Below, piece after piece: positions 32,340 through 39,864 of a DNA stretch of 39,864 nucleotides. The position numbers were made by a program, and so were the translations under genes. Within the stretch, counting starts at the first letter, position 1; each line of letters begins with the position of its first letter. A model generated the notes under the pieces. The model did not search any database and was not told where the DNA came from. It saw only the letters and a list, made by a program, of their open reading frames with translations. The DNA is from Thermoplasmata archaeon (lineage in GTDB: Archaea > Thermoplasmatota > E2 > DHVEG-1): contig JAHWGJ010000015.1 in assembly GCA_020054475.1 (NCBI GenBank), forward strand, positions 1-39,864, in the 5' to 3' direction.

Positions 32340-33110
32340 ATGGACGAAAAAATATTTATATATTTTATTGGAACTGCTGGTTCAGGAAAAACAACTTTAA
32401 CTAGTTCATTTAAAAGTTGGTTAGAACTAAAATCTTTAAATGTTATTACAGTAAATTTAGATCCAGGTGCCGAGAATCTTTCATATGTTCCTGATGTGGA
32501 TATTAGAGATTGGATATCTTTAAAAGAGATAATGGAAAGTTATGATCTTGGTCCAAATGGAGCTCAAATTGCATGTGCAGATATGATTGCAATAAATTCT
32601 GAAGATATAAAAAAAAGTATAAACTCATTCCAAGCAAATTATGTATTAATTGATACTCCAGGACAATTAGAATTATTTGTTTTTAGACAATCGGGGAAGT
32701 TTATTATCAACTTTTTAGACAAAAATCACTCAATTATTGCTTATCTTATTGATTATTTATTAGCTAAAAATGCATCTGGTTTTATATCACAAATGCTATT
32801 ATCATTAAACACAAATTTTAGATTAAAAAAACCACAAATAAATATCTTAAGTAAATCAGACTTATTAAATGAAAAAGAAAAAGAAAAAATTAAATTATGG
32901 TCAGAGGATATAAATGCATTAAGATATGCAATTGAAAGTGAAGAACCTTCAGTTTATAGGGAGATAAATGAAAAGATTTTACAGGTTTTAAGTGATTTTG
33001 ATAATAATACAAAACTTAAAGCAGTTGGAAAGGATTATTATGGAATTGATGATTTATATACTGCAATTCAAATTCAATTCCATGGTGGTGAGGATTTACT
33101 AAAAGATTAA
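32340..33110 (+). CDS. GPN-loop GTPase
   Basis: 256 residues. G1 is GTAGSGKTT (11-19), the diagnostic Gly-Pro-Asn loop is in LGPNGAQ (GPN at 71-73), switch II is DTPGQLELF (105-113), and ILSKSDLL supplies the base-specificity site. These define the Gpn/Npa3 family, single in archaea and homodimeric. In eukaryotes relatives help assemble or import RNA polymerase II; the archaeal role is not settled. It probably shares a transcript with purD, 13 bases upstream. Confidence 0.93.
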   Translation: MDEKIFIYFIGTAGSGKTTLTSSFKSWLELKSLNVITVNLDPGAENLSYVPDVDIRDWISLKEIMESYDLGPNGAQIACADMIAINSEDIKKSINSFQANYVLIDTPGQLELFVFRQSGKFIINFLDKNHSIIAYLIDYLLAKNASGFISQMLLSLNTNFRLKKPQINILSKSDLLNEKEKEKIKLWSEDINALRYAIESEEPSVYREINEKILQVLSDFDNNTKLKAVGKDYYGIDDLYTAIQIQFHGGEDLLKD

Positions 33111-33189
33111 TAAAATTATTAAATATTAATATTTTATATAGGTTGATTTTTTTTCTTCAAATCTTTAAGATTATAGATGTGTGCAATTA

Positions 33190-34122
33190 TTAAAAAATTT
33201 TTGATGTTTTTACTTTTCTACTTAACAAAGCAACTCTAGAATCAGGTTTATCCATTTCAAAATTATAATCAATTTTTTTAGAAAGTTTTTTACCAAATTC
33301 ACAAATATTTTCATGAGTTGGCATATTTCTTAGATGCATTCTATTTCTTGAATAACCTACAAAAACATATCCTTTTGTTTCAATGAACATTGGATTTGCT
33401 TTTTCTATTAATTTTGAATACTCATCAATATATTTATCTTCAATATTCCATTTATCAATTAAAGTTTGTCTGATAACCGTTCTGGTTGTTATAGATGGTA
33501 ATAACCCCAAAGTTTCATTTATTTTTTCCCAACCTTTTCTAATCAATGGGCTACAAATTTTTTTATAAATTGATTTATTTGGAGCGACTAGAGAAATATA
33601 TAATTGTTTTGGTAATGGATCAAGATTTTCTATAAATTTTGGATTAGTACCATTAGTCACTAAAAATGTTGTTATATTTCTTTTATGGCATTCTTCAAAT
33701 AATTCACCAAGTTTTGGATATAATGTAGGTTCACCTGATAATGAACAGGCTAACATATTAGGATTATTTGCTTCATTCCATTTTTTAATATTACATCTTT
33801 CATCTCCTTTAAAACCAGTAATTAATTTTTTTTGAGCATCAATTGAATGATTTAATATTAAATTTGGATCATCAATTTTTGTTAAATTTTTCTCGGTGAA
33901 ATCTTGATATCTCCAACAAAATAAACACTTATGTGTACAATTATTAATAGCCGGAGACATTTGTATACACCTATGTGATTTTATTCCATAGAATGTTTGT
34001 TTGTAACATTCTCTATTAAATAACAAACTTTGCCTCATCCAATGACATAATTTTACTCCTGAATGGTTTCCTACAATTGCATAATGTTGTTTTATAAAAA
34101 TATTCTTATGTTTTTCATCCAT
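33190..34122 (-). CDS. taw1: 4-demethylwyosine synthase TYW1 (Taw1)
   Basis: 310 residues. A radical SAM enzyme that builds the tricyclic ring of wyosine at position 37 of tRNA-Phe, from N1-methylguanosine and pyruvate. The SAM cluster ligands are Cys62, Cys66 and Cys69 in NCTHKCLFCWRY. Cys26, Cys39 and Cys52 fall at the places of the second [4Fe-4S] cluster known from the Methanocaldococcus enzyme. HSGVKLCHWMRQSL and SGEPTLYPKLGEL are further family stretches. Archaeal Taw1 lacks the flavodoxin domain of eukaryotic TYW1, as here. The ATG lies about 20-25 bases after TATA-like AATATATATTT, so it is probably leaderless. Confidence 0.95.
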   Translation of the reverse strand: MDEKHKNIFIKQHYAIVGNHSGVKLCHWMRQSLLFNRECYKQTFYGIKSHRCIQMSPAINNCTHKCLFCWRYQDFTEKNLTKIDDPNLILNHSIDAQKKLITGFKGDERCNIKKWNEANNPNMLACSLSGEPTLYPKLGELFEECHKRNITTFLVTNGTNPKFIENLDPLPKQLYISLVAPNKSIYKKICSPLIRKGWEKINETLGLLPSITTRTVIRQTLIDKWNIEDKYIDEYSKLIEKANPMFIETKGYVFVGYSRNRMHLRNMPTHENICEFGKKLSKKIDYNFEMDKPDSRVALLSRKVKTSKIF

Positions 34123-34182
34123 TTTCTTTTAACTCAAATATATATTTCGTTTAAATATTTAATTTATTAAGAAATGCTTATA

Positions 34183-34201
34183 ATAAATTATTTATATATA
34201 A
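34183..34201 (+). promoter_or_regulatory. TATA promoter of the membrane-anchored C25-like gene
   Basis: ATAAATTA followed by TTTATATATA (34191-34200) fits BRE/TATA. It predicts a leader of about 50 bases with GGAGGT (34258-34263) six bases before the GTG start. Confidence 0.5.
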
Positions 34202-34269
34202 TATATCTATAGGTTTTAATGGAATAATTATATAATATTAATAATTTCAATTTACACGGAGGTATTCTT

Positions 34270-37200
34270 GTGATTATAAAAAATAATATAAAATTTATTT
34301 TTAATATATTATTAATAATATTATTTTTAAATTCAATAGTTGCAGCTTCAGTTTCAGCAGAATTAGATGCAAATAATCATAAAGGTTTTGATAAAGGTGT
34401 ATCATGGAAATCTAATGTCCCAATAAAAAAGGTTACTTTTGTAAATCACAATGAAAACAATTTAATTGATGATTATTCATATTTAGCGTCAGTACCTTCA
34501 TCTGTTTTTTTTGATGAAGAAAATAATCGCATATTTTCAAATCCATTGTTATTTTATGAAGATGAATATATTTTTTTAAATGAAAAAGAACGATCTTTAA
34601 ATGCTTACCAGGGAATTGAATATTTTATGGAAGATTGGCTTAGCTATTCTAATAATAAATTAGATCAAATTTCATTAATTAACATTCCAAAAAATGAAAT
34701 AAATTCTGAATGGACTGCTAGAGAATATATTGAGATTTCAGGGGAAAATGTCTTTGAAATAGCAAATAATATTGCATTATCTGAATGGAGTTATTCAAAT
34801 AATGCGGTGATATCTGTTATTGAGGAAAATTTTGAGAAACCAAATAATATTACTAATGGAAAACTATCTGGAACAATAAATCCATCAAATGGTAAAATTT
34901 CACAACATTTTGAAGTTCCTCAAACAAATGAATTGTATCCCATTTACAATGAATTTTATGTGCCTGATGAGTATAAATTTATGACAGTTAGATCTTGGTA
35001 TCCAAGTTTTTACTTTGAAGCAGGGATTCCAGGTTTTGAGGGTATAATCAATATGTCAATACCTGCCGGCGATAGAGATCTTCAAATATATTGTGAAAAT
35101 GAAGGCGAATGGATGATGGCAGCTATTACAAGTGAATGGAATGCGCAAGGTGGAATGGATATCGATAAAACTTCAGCTTACGTTTATAAGCCTGGACGTT
35201 GGAGTGTAGCTTTAACAGATGTTCCAACAAAATCTTTAGATTTAACTTCATTTCCTTCATTTAATAACCTTGAAGAAACAAGCCTTGAAGAACAAAAACA
35301 TAGAAGTTTTTTAACTTTCAATTTTGGTAGATATGGTAAAATTTCAGATATTTTAAAAAATATGAAAAATGTAATTTATCAAATTGATATAAATATGTAT
35401 CCGGGTATTGAAATTGAAATACCGGAAAATCCTCCTTATGGTTGTAGAAATGTTATATTCAATCTATCATGGAATGATCCTTCAGTTGATTTAGGTTTTT
35501 CATTGATAGGCCCTAATGGCGAAGAAATATTATCATCCCGAGAACCAGGAGTTCCAACTAAATATGAATCTTCAATTTATGATGAAGGATATATATTACC
35601 TCCAGGAATTGAAACGGATTTGAATGTTGAAAGATTAGGTGAATGTTTACCAGGTGAAAAATATAAAATTTGTGTATACTCAATGAGTGATTTAAATAAT
35701 CCAATTGATTTTAATATTGAATATTCTTGGAAACAAAATATTTCAAGATTAGAAGGGGATTGCCTAGCATCAGCATCTGAAGGAGCAGTGCTTGCTTCAA
35801 TTTTAAATTGTCCTTTATTATATATTAATACTACAGAAATCTCAAAAAAAACTTTTGATGTTTTAAATGAACTTGGTATTAGAAATATATATTTATTAAA
35901 TCTTGGTAATCATCTTAAAAAAAATGTAAAAAATAATTTAATTAATTTTATTAATATTAAAAATGAATTTAATGAATATTCAGAAATCTACAGTGAAATT
36001 CAATCATTATCTGGTTGTAATGATGTAATTTTTACAACAATAGATCCATGGACATATTGGTATGTAGCTGAATTAAAACCTGAAGGTGAAAAAAGCGGAT
36101 CTAGATTTATAGGTCCTGCATCTTATATAGCTGCTCATCACGGTAGCCCAGTTATAATAATTGATAACCATCCTGAATTATCATCATCTTTAGTCTGGCA
36201 TAATGAACTATGGAGGAGACATCCAAACGGTCATACTAAGTTACCTACTGTAAGTGAAATGTATCTCACAGGAACTAAAGTATATGATTTTTTAAAAAAA
36301 AATAATTTTGATGGGGAAGGAGATGAAACAATAATTACAGTAGGCGGTCAATTTGATATTGGCCTCACTTGGGATAGAGTATTTGTAGGAAAGGGTTTAC
36401 CCGGTCGATTTATTGGATCTCCAACCGATATTTCAGTATGGATTTCAAAAAATGTATTTTATCCTATGCTAATTTTTGAAAACCCTGCATTAACAAATCC
36501 AATGGGTTTAGAGATGATTAATGGTAGCAGTAGTGAAAGAAAATTTCCTTGGAGGGGAAGTCTAGGTTTAAAAATAACTAAAACTTCTGAAAAAGAAATT
36601 TTTAATTATCCCATATTAGACACATTAGTTTGTTATGATCATAAATTTAATTCTAGAGCTAGTAAATATTGGGGTTTTGAATATAAATGTGCTGATCAAA
36701 CAATTCCTGGCAGATCTCAATCTTTTGAACCGATTGATCAAGGTGTTATGATAAATGTTAATGGTGAATCAGGGGGATATTTTGCAGATTTGAGTGGATC
36801 AGAAGTTCAACCTTTCTATATAAAACAAGGAGGATATGATCCAGTATTTTCAACTAATTTTGAAGCAAATATGTATAACCTTAATCAAGGTGTTTTATTA
36901 TGGATGGTAAATACACACGGTGCCCCTCTAGATGGCGGTATGTTTATGTTTTGGGATGTTGAAAATGAAAACCCTTATGGTTATCCGCCAATACCTTTTG
37001 CAGGTTATAAAAAGGAAACCAATCCTTGGAGGGGTTATGAGTGGTTATTGGGTTCTACTGATGAGCCAGATACAATGACTTCAGATATTAATGGGGTAAT
37101 AGCAGCAATTGCTGGTAATCCTAATCCCGTTGGACCAAGATTTTTAACAACTGCTCTTGATTGGGCTCTTGCTAAGAGGCCAATTCGAGATATTATAGGT

Positions 37201-37887
37201 AATATTGCTAGTTTACCAATATTACGATCAATTACCCCGGATTGGCTTCAGGAAAATGAAGATTATTATGATGGTGTTATAATAACTGTATTACTTGGTA
37301 GATTTGGAACTGCTTGGTATAATGGTTCTATGATCGATGATGCATTAGGTAATATTCATTCAGCAGGTGTTAGCAGTGTAGCTTGTTTACCCGCAGGAAA
37401 ATATTTACATTTAACATTAATGAGGCACGGTTCCCCATTTCAAATAATGGACCCTTGGGCGACATCCTGGTATTCAGATGTATGGCAAAATGGAGTACCT
37501 AGAGGAATAGCATTGGGCGAAACAATAGGTGAGATATATTCTGAAGGTATTAAAAAAGTAGGTATTGAATATGTAAGTGATGATAAACCGAATTGGTGGT
37601 GGGATCTCGCAGAAAATGTTTGTTTATATGGAGATCCAAATTTAAGAATTTGGGTTCCAAGTACAGAATTTAGTGCTAATAATAATTGGGAAAAAAAAGA
37701 TATTCAACCTTTAAGATACGATAAAGAAGTTGGTTTTGAAATCAATGGACATAATCCATTTGGCGCTACTAGCCATCCTAATAAAATAGAGGAATCAAAT
37801 TTTATTAATATAATATATTTAGTATTAATAATAATTATTTCTTCAATTATAATATTATTTACACTCTATAAGATTAAAAAAGTATGA
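34270..37887 (+). CDS. Large C25-like protein with C-terminal membrane anchor
   Basis: 1205 residues from GTG 34270, fixed by GGAGGT six bases upstream. A signal peptide (IIKNNIKFIFNILLIILFLN, then AASVSA) opens it. The N-terminal part (YLASVPSSVFF, about 73-175) and a CWB2-like segment (SASEGAVLASILNCPLLYI, about 497-570) match the order of the protein at 657. In the C25-like region His883 lies in VNTHGAPLDGG, Cys1039 in SSVACLPAGKY, and YGDPNLRIW is near the end. The PPC pair is less clear here. The last ~30 residues are a transmembrane helix (IIYLVLIIIISSIIILFTLY) and a short basic end KIKKV, so the catalytic part should face outside while tethered. It is the only anchored C25-like protein in view. 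The C25 call is by motif; a diverged site is possible. Confidence 0.65.
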   Translation: MIIKNNIKFIFNILLIILFLNSIVAASVSAELDANNHKGFDKGVSWKSNVPIKKVTFVNHNENNLIDDYSYLASVPSSVFFDEENNRIFSNPLLFYEDEYIFLNEKERSLNAYQGIEYFMEDWLSYSNNKLDQISLINIPKNEINSEWTAREYIEISGENVFEIANNIALSEWSYSNNAVISVIEENFEKPNNITNGKLSGTINPSNGKISQHFEVPQTNELYPIYNEFYVPDEYKFMTVRSWYPSFYFEAGIPGFEGIINMSIPAGDRDLQIYCENEGEWMMAAITSEWNAQGGMDIDKTSAYVYKPGRWSVALTDVPTKSLDLTSFPSFNNLEETSLEEQKHRSFLTFNFGRYGKISDILKNMKNVIYQIDINMYPGIEIEIPENPPYGCRNVIFNLSWNDPSVDLGFSLIGPNGEEILSSREPGVPTKYESSIYDEGYILPPGIETDLNVERLGECLPGEKYKICVYSMSDLNNPIDFNIEYSWKQNISRLEGDCLASASEGAVLASILNCPLLYINTTEISKKTFDVLNELGIRNIYLLNLGNHLKKNVKNNLINFINIKNEFNEYSEIYSEIQSLSGCNDVIFTTIDPWTYWYVAELKPEGEKSGSRFIGPASYIAAHHGSPVIIIDNHPELSSSLVWHNELWRRHPNGHTKLPTVSEMYLTGTKVYDFLKKNNFDGEGDETIITVGGQFDIGLTWDRVFVGKGLPGRFIGSPTDISVWISKNVFYPMLIFENPALTNPMGLEMINGSSSERKFPWRGSLGLKITKTSEKEIFNYPILDTLVCYDHKFNSRASKYWGFEYKCADQTIPGRSQSFEPIDQGVMINVNGESGGYFADLSGSEVQPFYIKQGGYDPVFSTNFEANMYNLNQGVLLWMVNTHGAPLDGGMFMFWDVENENPYGYPPIPFAGYKKETNPWRGYEWLLGSTDEPDTMTSDINGVIAAIAGNPNPVGPRFLTTALDWALAKRPIRDIIGNIASLPILRSITPDWLQENEDYYDGVIITVLLGRFGTAWYNGSMIDDALGNIHSAGVSSVACLPAGKYLHLTLMRHGSPFQIMDPWATSWYSDVWQNGVPRGIALGETIGEIYSEGIKKVGIEYVSDDKPNWWWDLAENVCLYGDPNLRIWVPSTEFSANNNWEKKDIQPLRYDKEVGFEINGHNPFGATSHPNKIEESNFINIIYLVLIIIISSIIILFTLYKIKKV

Positions 37888-37896
37888 TTTCTTTTA

Positions 37897-38688
37897 TTAG
37901 ATATTATTTGGTAAACCGTATTTCTTGCAATTTTTTGAAATTTGAAAATTAATTTTTTTTATATATTCAAAATCTGGAGTGTAATTATTTTTATATAAAA
38001 GCTTATATTTTTCTAATAATTCTTTATTTAAAACTTTCATATGATCATAAAAACACTTTTTTTGATAACCTTTTAGTTCTAAAAATTTGTATAATAAAAA
38101 TTTAGTTTTATATTTTAATGATAATTTAACAATATCCTCAATTTCGCCTTCAATTATATATGGCAATGTTGGCATAATTGCTAAGCCAGTTCTTATATCA
38201 TTATCAGATAATTTTTTAATTAGTTCTAGTCTTTTAAAAGTTGATGGAACACTATTTTCAAGGAAATTTGAAATTTGTCTATTTATGCATATAATACTAA
38301 TAGTTACAATAGTATTTTCAATTTGAGATAAAATATCAATATCTCGTGATATCAATGTGGATTTCGTTAATATATGCGGTTTAAAATGATGTCTTTTAAT
38401 AATTTTTAATAAATTTCTAGTCATTTTAAGGTTTTTTTCTATATTTTGATATGGATCAACTACTGAACCAATTATTATTGTACCTTTAGATAAATCTTTA
38501 ATTTCATTTTCTACTTTATTCAAAAAATTATTTTTTATGTATATTATTTTTTCAAATGTTGAATCACAGTATTTACATCCAAATTCACAATTTTGATAAG
38601 GATCAATTATATAATCTCCCAGAAAAAGTCTATCCTTTTTTGTAATTTTATTAATTATTTTATCATAATTTATATATTTGTAAATCAT
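37897..38688 (-). CDS. SPL-like radical SAM protein (COG1533 type)
   Basis: 263 residues. The cluster motif lies in YQNCEFGCKYC (C-x3-C-x2-C) near the N-terminus (about residues 33-40), preceded by GDYIIDP. VVDPYQNIEK, TKSTLISRDIDIL and FLENSVPSTFKRLELIKKL are stretches typical of the spore-photoproduct-lyase-like group. The protein lacks the C-terminal Cys that true SPL needs near its end in an obvious context, so DNA photoproduct repair is not supported. The function of archaeal COG1533 proteins is unsettled. It is convergent with the anchored C25-like gene, nine bases apart. Confidence 0.82.
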   Translation of the reverse strand: MIYKYINYDKIINKITKKDRLFLGDYIIDPYQNCEFGCKYCDSTFEKIIYIKNNFLNKVENEIKDLSKGTIIIGSVVDPYQNIEKNLKMTRNLLKIIKRHHFKPHILTKSTLISRDIDILSQIENTIVTISIICINRQISNFLENSVPSTFKRLELIKKLSDNDIRTGLAIMPTLPYIIEGEIEDIVKLSLKYKTKFLLYKFLELKGYQKKCFYDHMKVLNKELLEKYKLLYKNNYTPDFEYIKKINFQISKNCKKYGLPNNI

Positions 38689-38774
38689 AATGTATTATAA
38701 TCCGTATTTAGTCATAATATAAAAAATTTAATGACGATATAGTTTGATAATCGTATTTTTATAAATGATTATAT

Positions 38775-39725
38775 TTAGAGTATTATATCAATATCTAATC
38801 TCTCTGCTAATTCTTTATATCTATTACGTATAGTAACTTCAGTAACTCCTGCAACATCAGCAACTTCTCTCTGAGTTCTCCTTTCACCACATAAAATTGA
38901 AGCAATATAAATCGATGCTGCTGCAACACCTGTCGGTCCACGACCACTAGTTAATTCTTTATCTGCTGCATCTTTAATAATTTCAACTGCCTTTGATTGA
39001 ACATCTCCTGTTAATTCTAATAAACTGCAGAATCTGGATATATAATCCCTTGGAGAAGTTGGCATTAATTTTAATTCTAATGCTCTTGAAATAAAACGAT
39101 AAGTTCTACCAATTTCTTTTCGAGGAATTCTTGAGGTTCCTGCAATTTCATCTAAAGTTCTTGGAACATTGCATTGCCTACAGGCAGCATAAAGAGCTGC
39201 TCCAGCTACTCCTTCTATACTTCGACCTCTAATTAAATTCCTAAGAACAGCTTTTCTATATATCATCGCCGCTGTTTCTCTAACATTTCTTGGTAGACTC
39301 ATACCAGAAGCCATTCTGTCAAGTTCTGTTAATGCAATAGCAAGATTTCTTTCTGTTGAATCACTTATTCTGACTCTTCTCTGCCATTTTCTTAATCTAT
39401 ATAGTTGAGCTCTATTTCTTGTTGGAATAGATTTACCATAAGAATCACGATTCTGCCAACCAATCAGTGTGCTTAAACCTTTATCATGAATAGTATAAGT
39501 CATAGGTGCTCCAACTCTTGATCTTTTTTCTCTTTGATCACTGTCAAAAGCTCTCCATTCAGGCCCATGATCCATAAAATCCTCATCTATTACAAGTCCA
39601 CACTCTTCACAAACTAATTCCGCTCTAGAATAATCCTTTGTTAAATGAGCTCCCTTACATTCAGGACACTGAGTTATTTCTTCAATATTTGGTTTATCTT
39701 TTTTCTTAGATTTTGATTGAATCAT
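38775..39725 (-). CDS. tfb: Transcription initiation factor B (TFB)
   Basis: 316 residues. The N-terminal zinc ribbon uses Cys20, Cys23, Cys39 and Cys42 ([18 protein letters not shown]). The B-reader/linker region includes [19 protein letters not shown] and a conserved GLSTLIGW. Two cyclin-like repeats follow (about 110-205 and 206-300), the second with an HTH that reads BRE DNA ([18 protein letters not shown]). It recruits RNA polymerase to TBP-bound promoters. Codon choice is less AT-biased than in nearby genes, as expected for a highly expressed gene. SD AGGGGAG (39733-39739 on this strand) lies seven bases before the ATG. Confidence 0.97.
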   Translation of the reverse strand: MIQSKSKKKDKPNIEEITQCPECKGAHLTKDYSRAELVCEECGLVIDEDFMDHGPEWRAFDSDQREKRSRVGAPMTYTIHDKGLSTLIGWQNRDSYGKSIPTRNRAQLYRLRKWQRRVRISDSTERNLAIALTELDRMASGMSLPRNVRETAAMIYRKAVLRNLIRGRSIEGVAGAALYAACRQCNVPRTLDEIAGTSRIPRKEIGRTYRFISRALELKLMPTSPRDYISRFCSLLELTGDVQSKAVEIIKDAADKELTSGRGPTGVAAASIYIASILCGERRTQREVADVAGVTEVTIRNRYKELAERLDIDIIL

Positions 39726-39780
39726 AAAAATACTCCCCTAAAAATATAAAAAAATTCTGAGATATTTTTAGAAAACATTA

Positions 39781-39800
39781 TATATATTATATATAAAATT
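39781..39800 (-). promoter_or_regulatory. TATA promoter of tfb
   Basis: Read on the minus strand the stretch is AATTTTATATATAATATATA, a strong TATA region. The transcript would begin near 39767, giving a leader of about 40 bases that includes the SD. Confidence 0.5.
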
Positions 39801-39864
39801 TTCTAGTAAATTCTTCATTTAATGTTTGCATTTTTCACTCCATTTCATATCTACAATTCCATTT

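Noticed and set aside
39800-39864. End of an upstream gene (for example gar1, often next to tfb) on the minus strand
   Set aside because: Two minus-strand frames run in from the edge and stop within 45 bases, but with only about 10-15 codons each there is no way to choose or to identify a product. A 14-codon ORF opening near 39831 is equally unsupported.
1-39864. CRISPR arrays, insertion sequences, rRNA or tRNA genes
   Set aside because: No regularly spaced direct repeats, transposase motifs, or RNA gene hallmarks were seen on reading both strands.

Overview
The window reads as archaeal. It is very AT-rich and carries a TFB-type transcription factor B, a NOP5 box C/D snoRNP protein, a TYW1-type wyosine enzyme, a GPN-loop GTPase and a family 4 uracil-DNA glycosylase. 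Many genes have archaeal BRE/TATA elements about 25-30 bases before the start or the inferred transcript start. The secreted C25 (gingipain-like) peptidases in numbers, joined to PKD-like domains, fit a sediment Thermoplasmatota of the MBG-D/Thermoprofundales type. That placement is inference from remembered family distribution, not from a search.

Layout. 1-12.7 kb and 15.8-17.7 kb form a secretome island: the end of a PKD-domain protein (2-535), a 1220-residue PPC/C25 protein, an Asp-box (BNR) protein with a CARDB-like C-terminus, and four shorter C25 peptidases (starts 6268, 8464, 10787, 15813). Several of these genes have a strong TATA box, a G-rich ribosome binding site and a hairpin plus T-run terminator. 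Between two closely related C25 paralogues (10787 and 15813) sits a three-gene envelope-type cassette: a UPF0104-like membrane protein, a SAM methyltransferase and a hexapeptide acyltransferase. Two GC-rich or strongly paired non-coding elements (15346-15395 and 17802-17887) flank the last C25 gene and are the best candidates for undescribed RNAs.

18-24.7 kb is largely housekeeping on the minus strand: nitrilase-family hydrolase, a catalytic-domain-only RNase III (unusual in archaea), a 49-residue Cys-rich protein, a COG1031-type radical SAM/HhH protein, YjbQ and a pyrD-pyrK operon with ATGA overlap, then NOP5 on the plus strand. 24.8-34.1 kb holds small membrane proteins, TrkH, a DUF296 protein, UDG4, a 21-residue ORF with a PCNA-interacting (PIP) box, pyrE, purD, a GPN GTPase and taw1. 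34.3-37.9 kb is a second large C25-like protein, which unlike all the others in view ends in a transmembrane anchor. The window closes with an SPL-like radical SAM protein and tfb.

Working model. The secreted C25 enzymes probably degrade external protein. Three secreted proteins end in the same order: PKD-like domain, WSD-x-L hinge, Met-Pro-basic, then a 26-30 residue aromatic/Leu-rich tail at the very C-terminus. This looks like a sorting or anchoring module. The membrane-tethered C25-like protein is a candidate for a processing partner, by analogy with PorU, the C25 sortase of bacterial type IX secretion. The tail pattern is visible in sequence; the system is a hypothesis.
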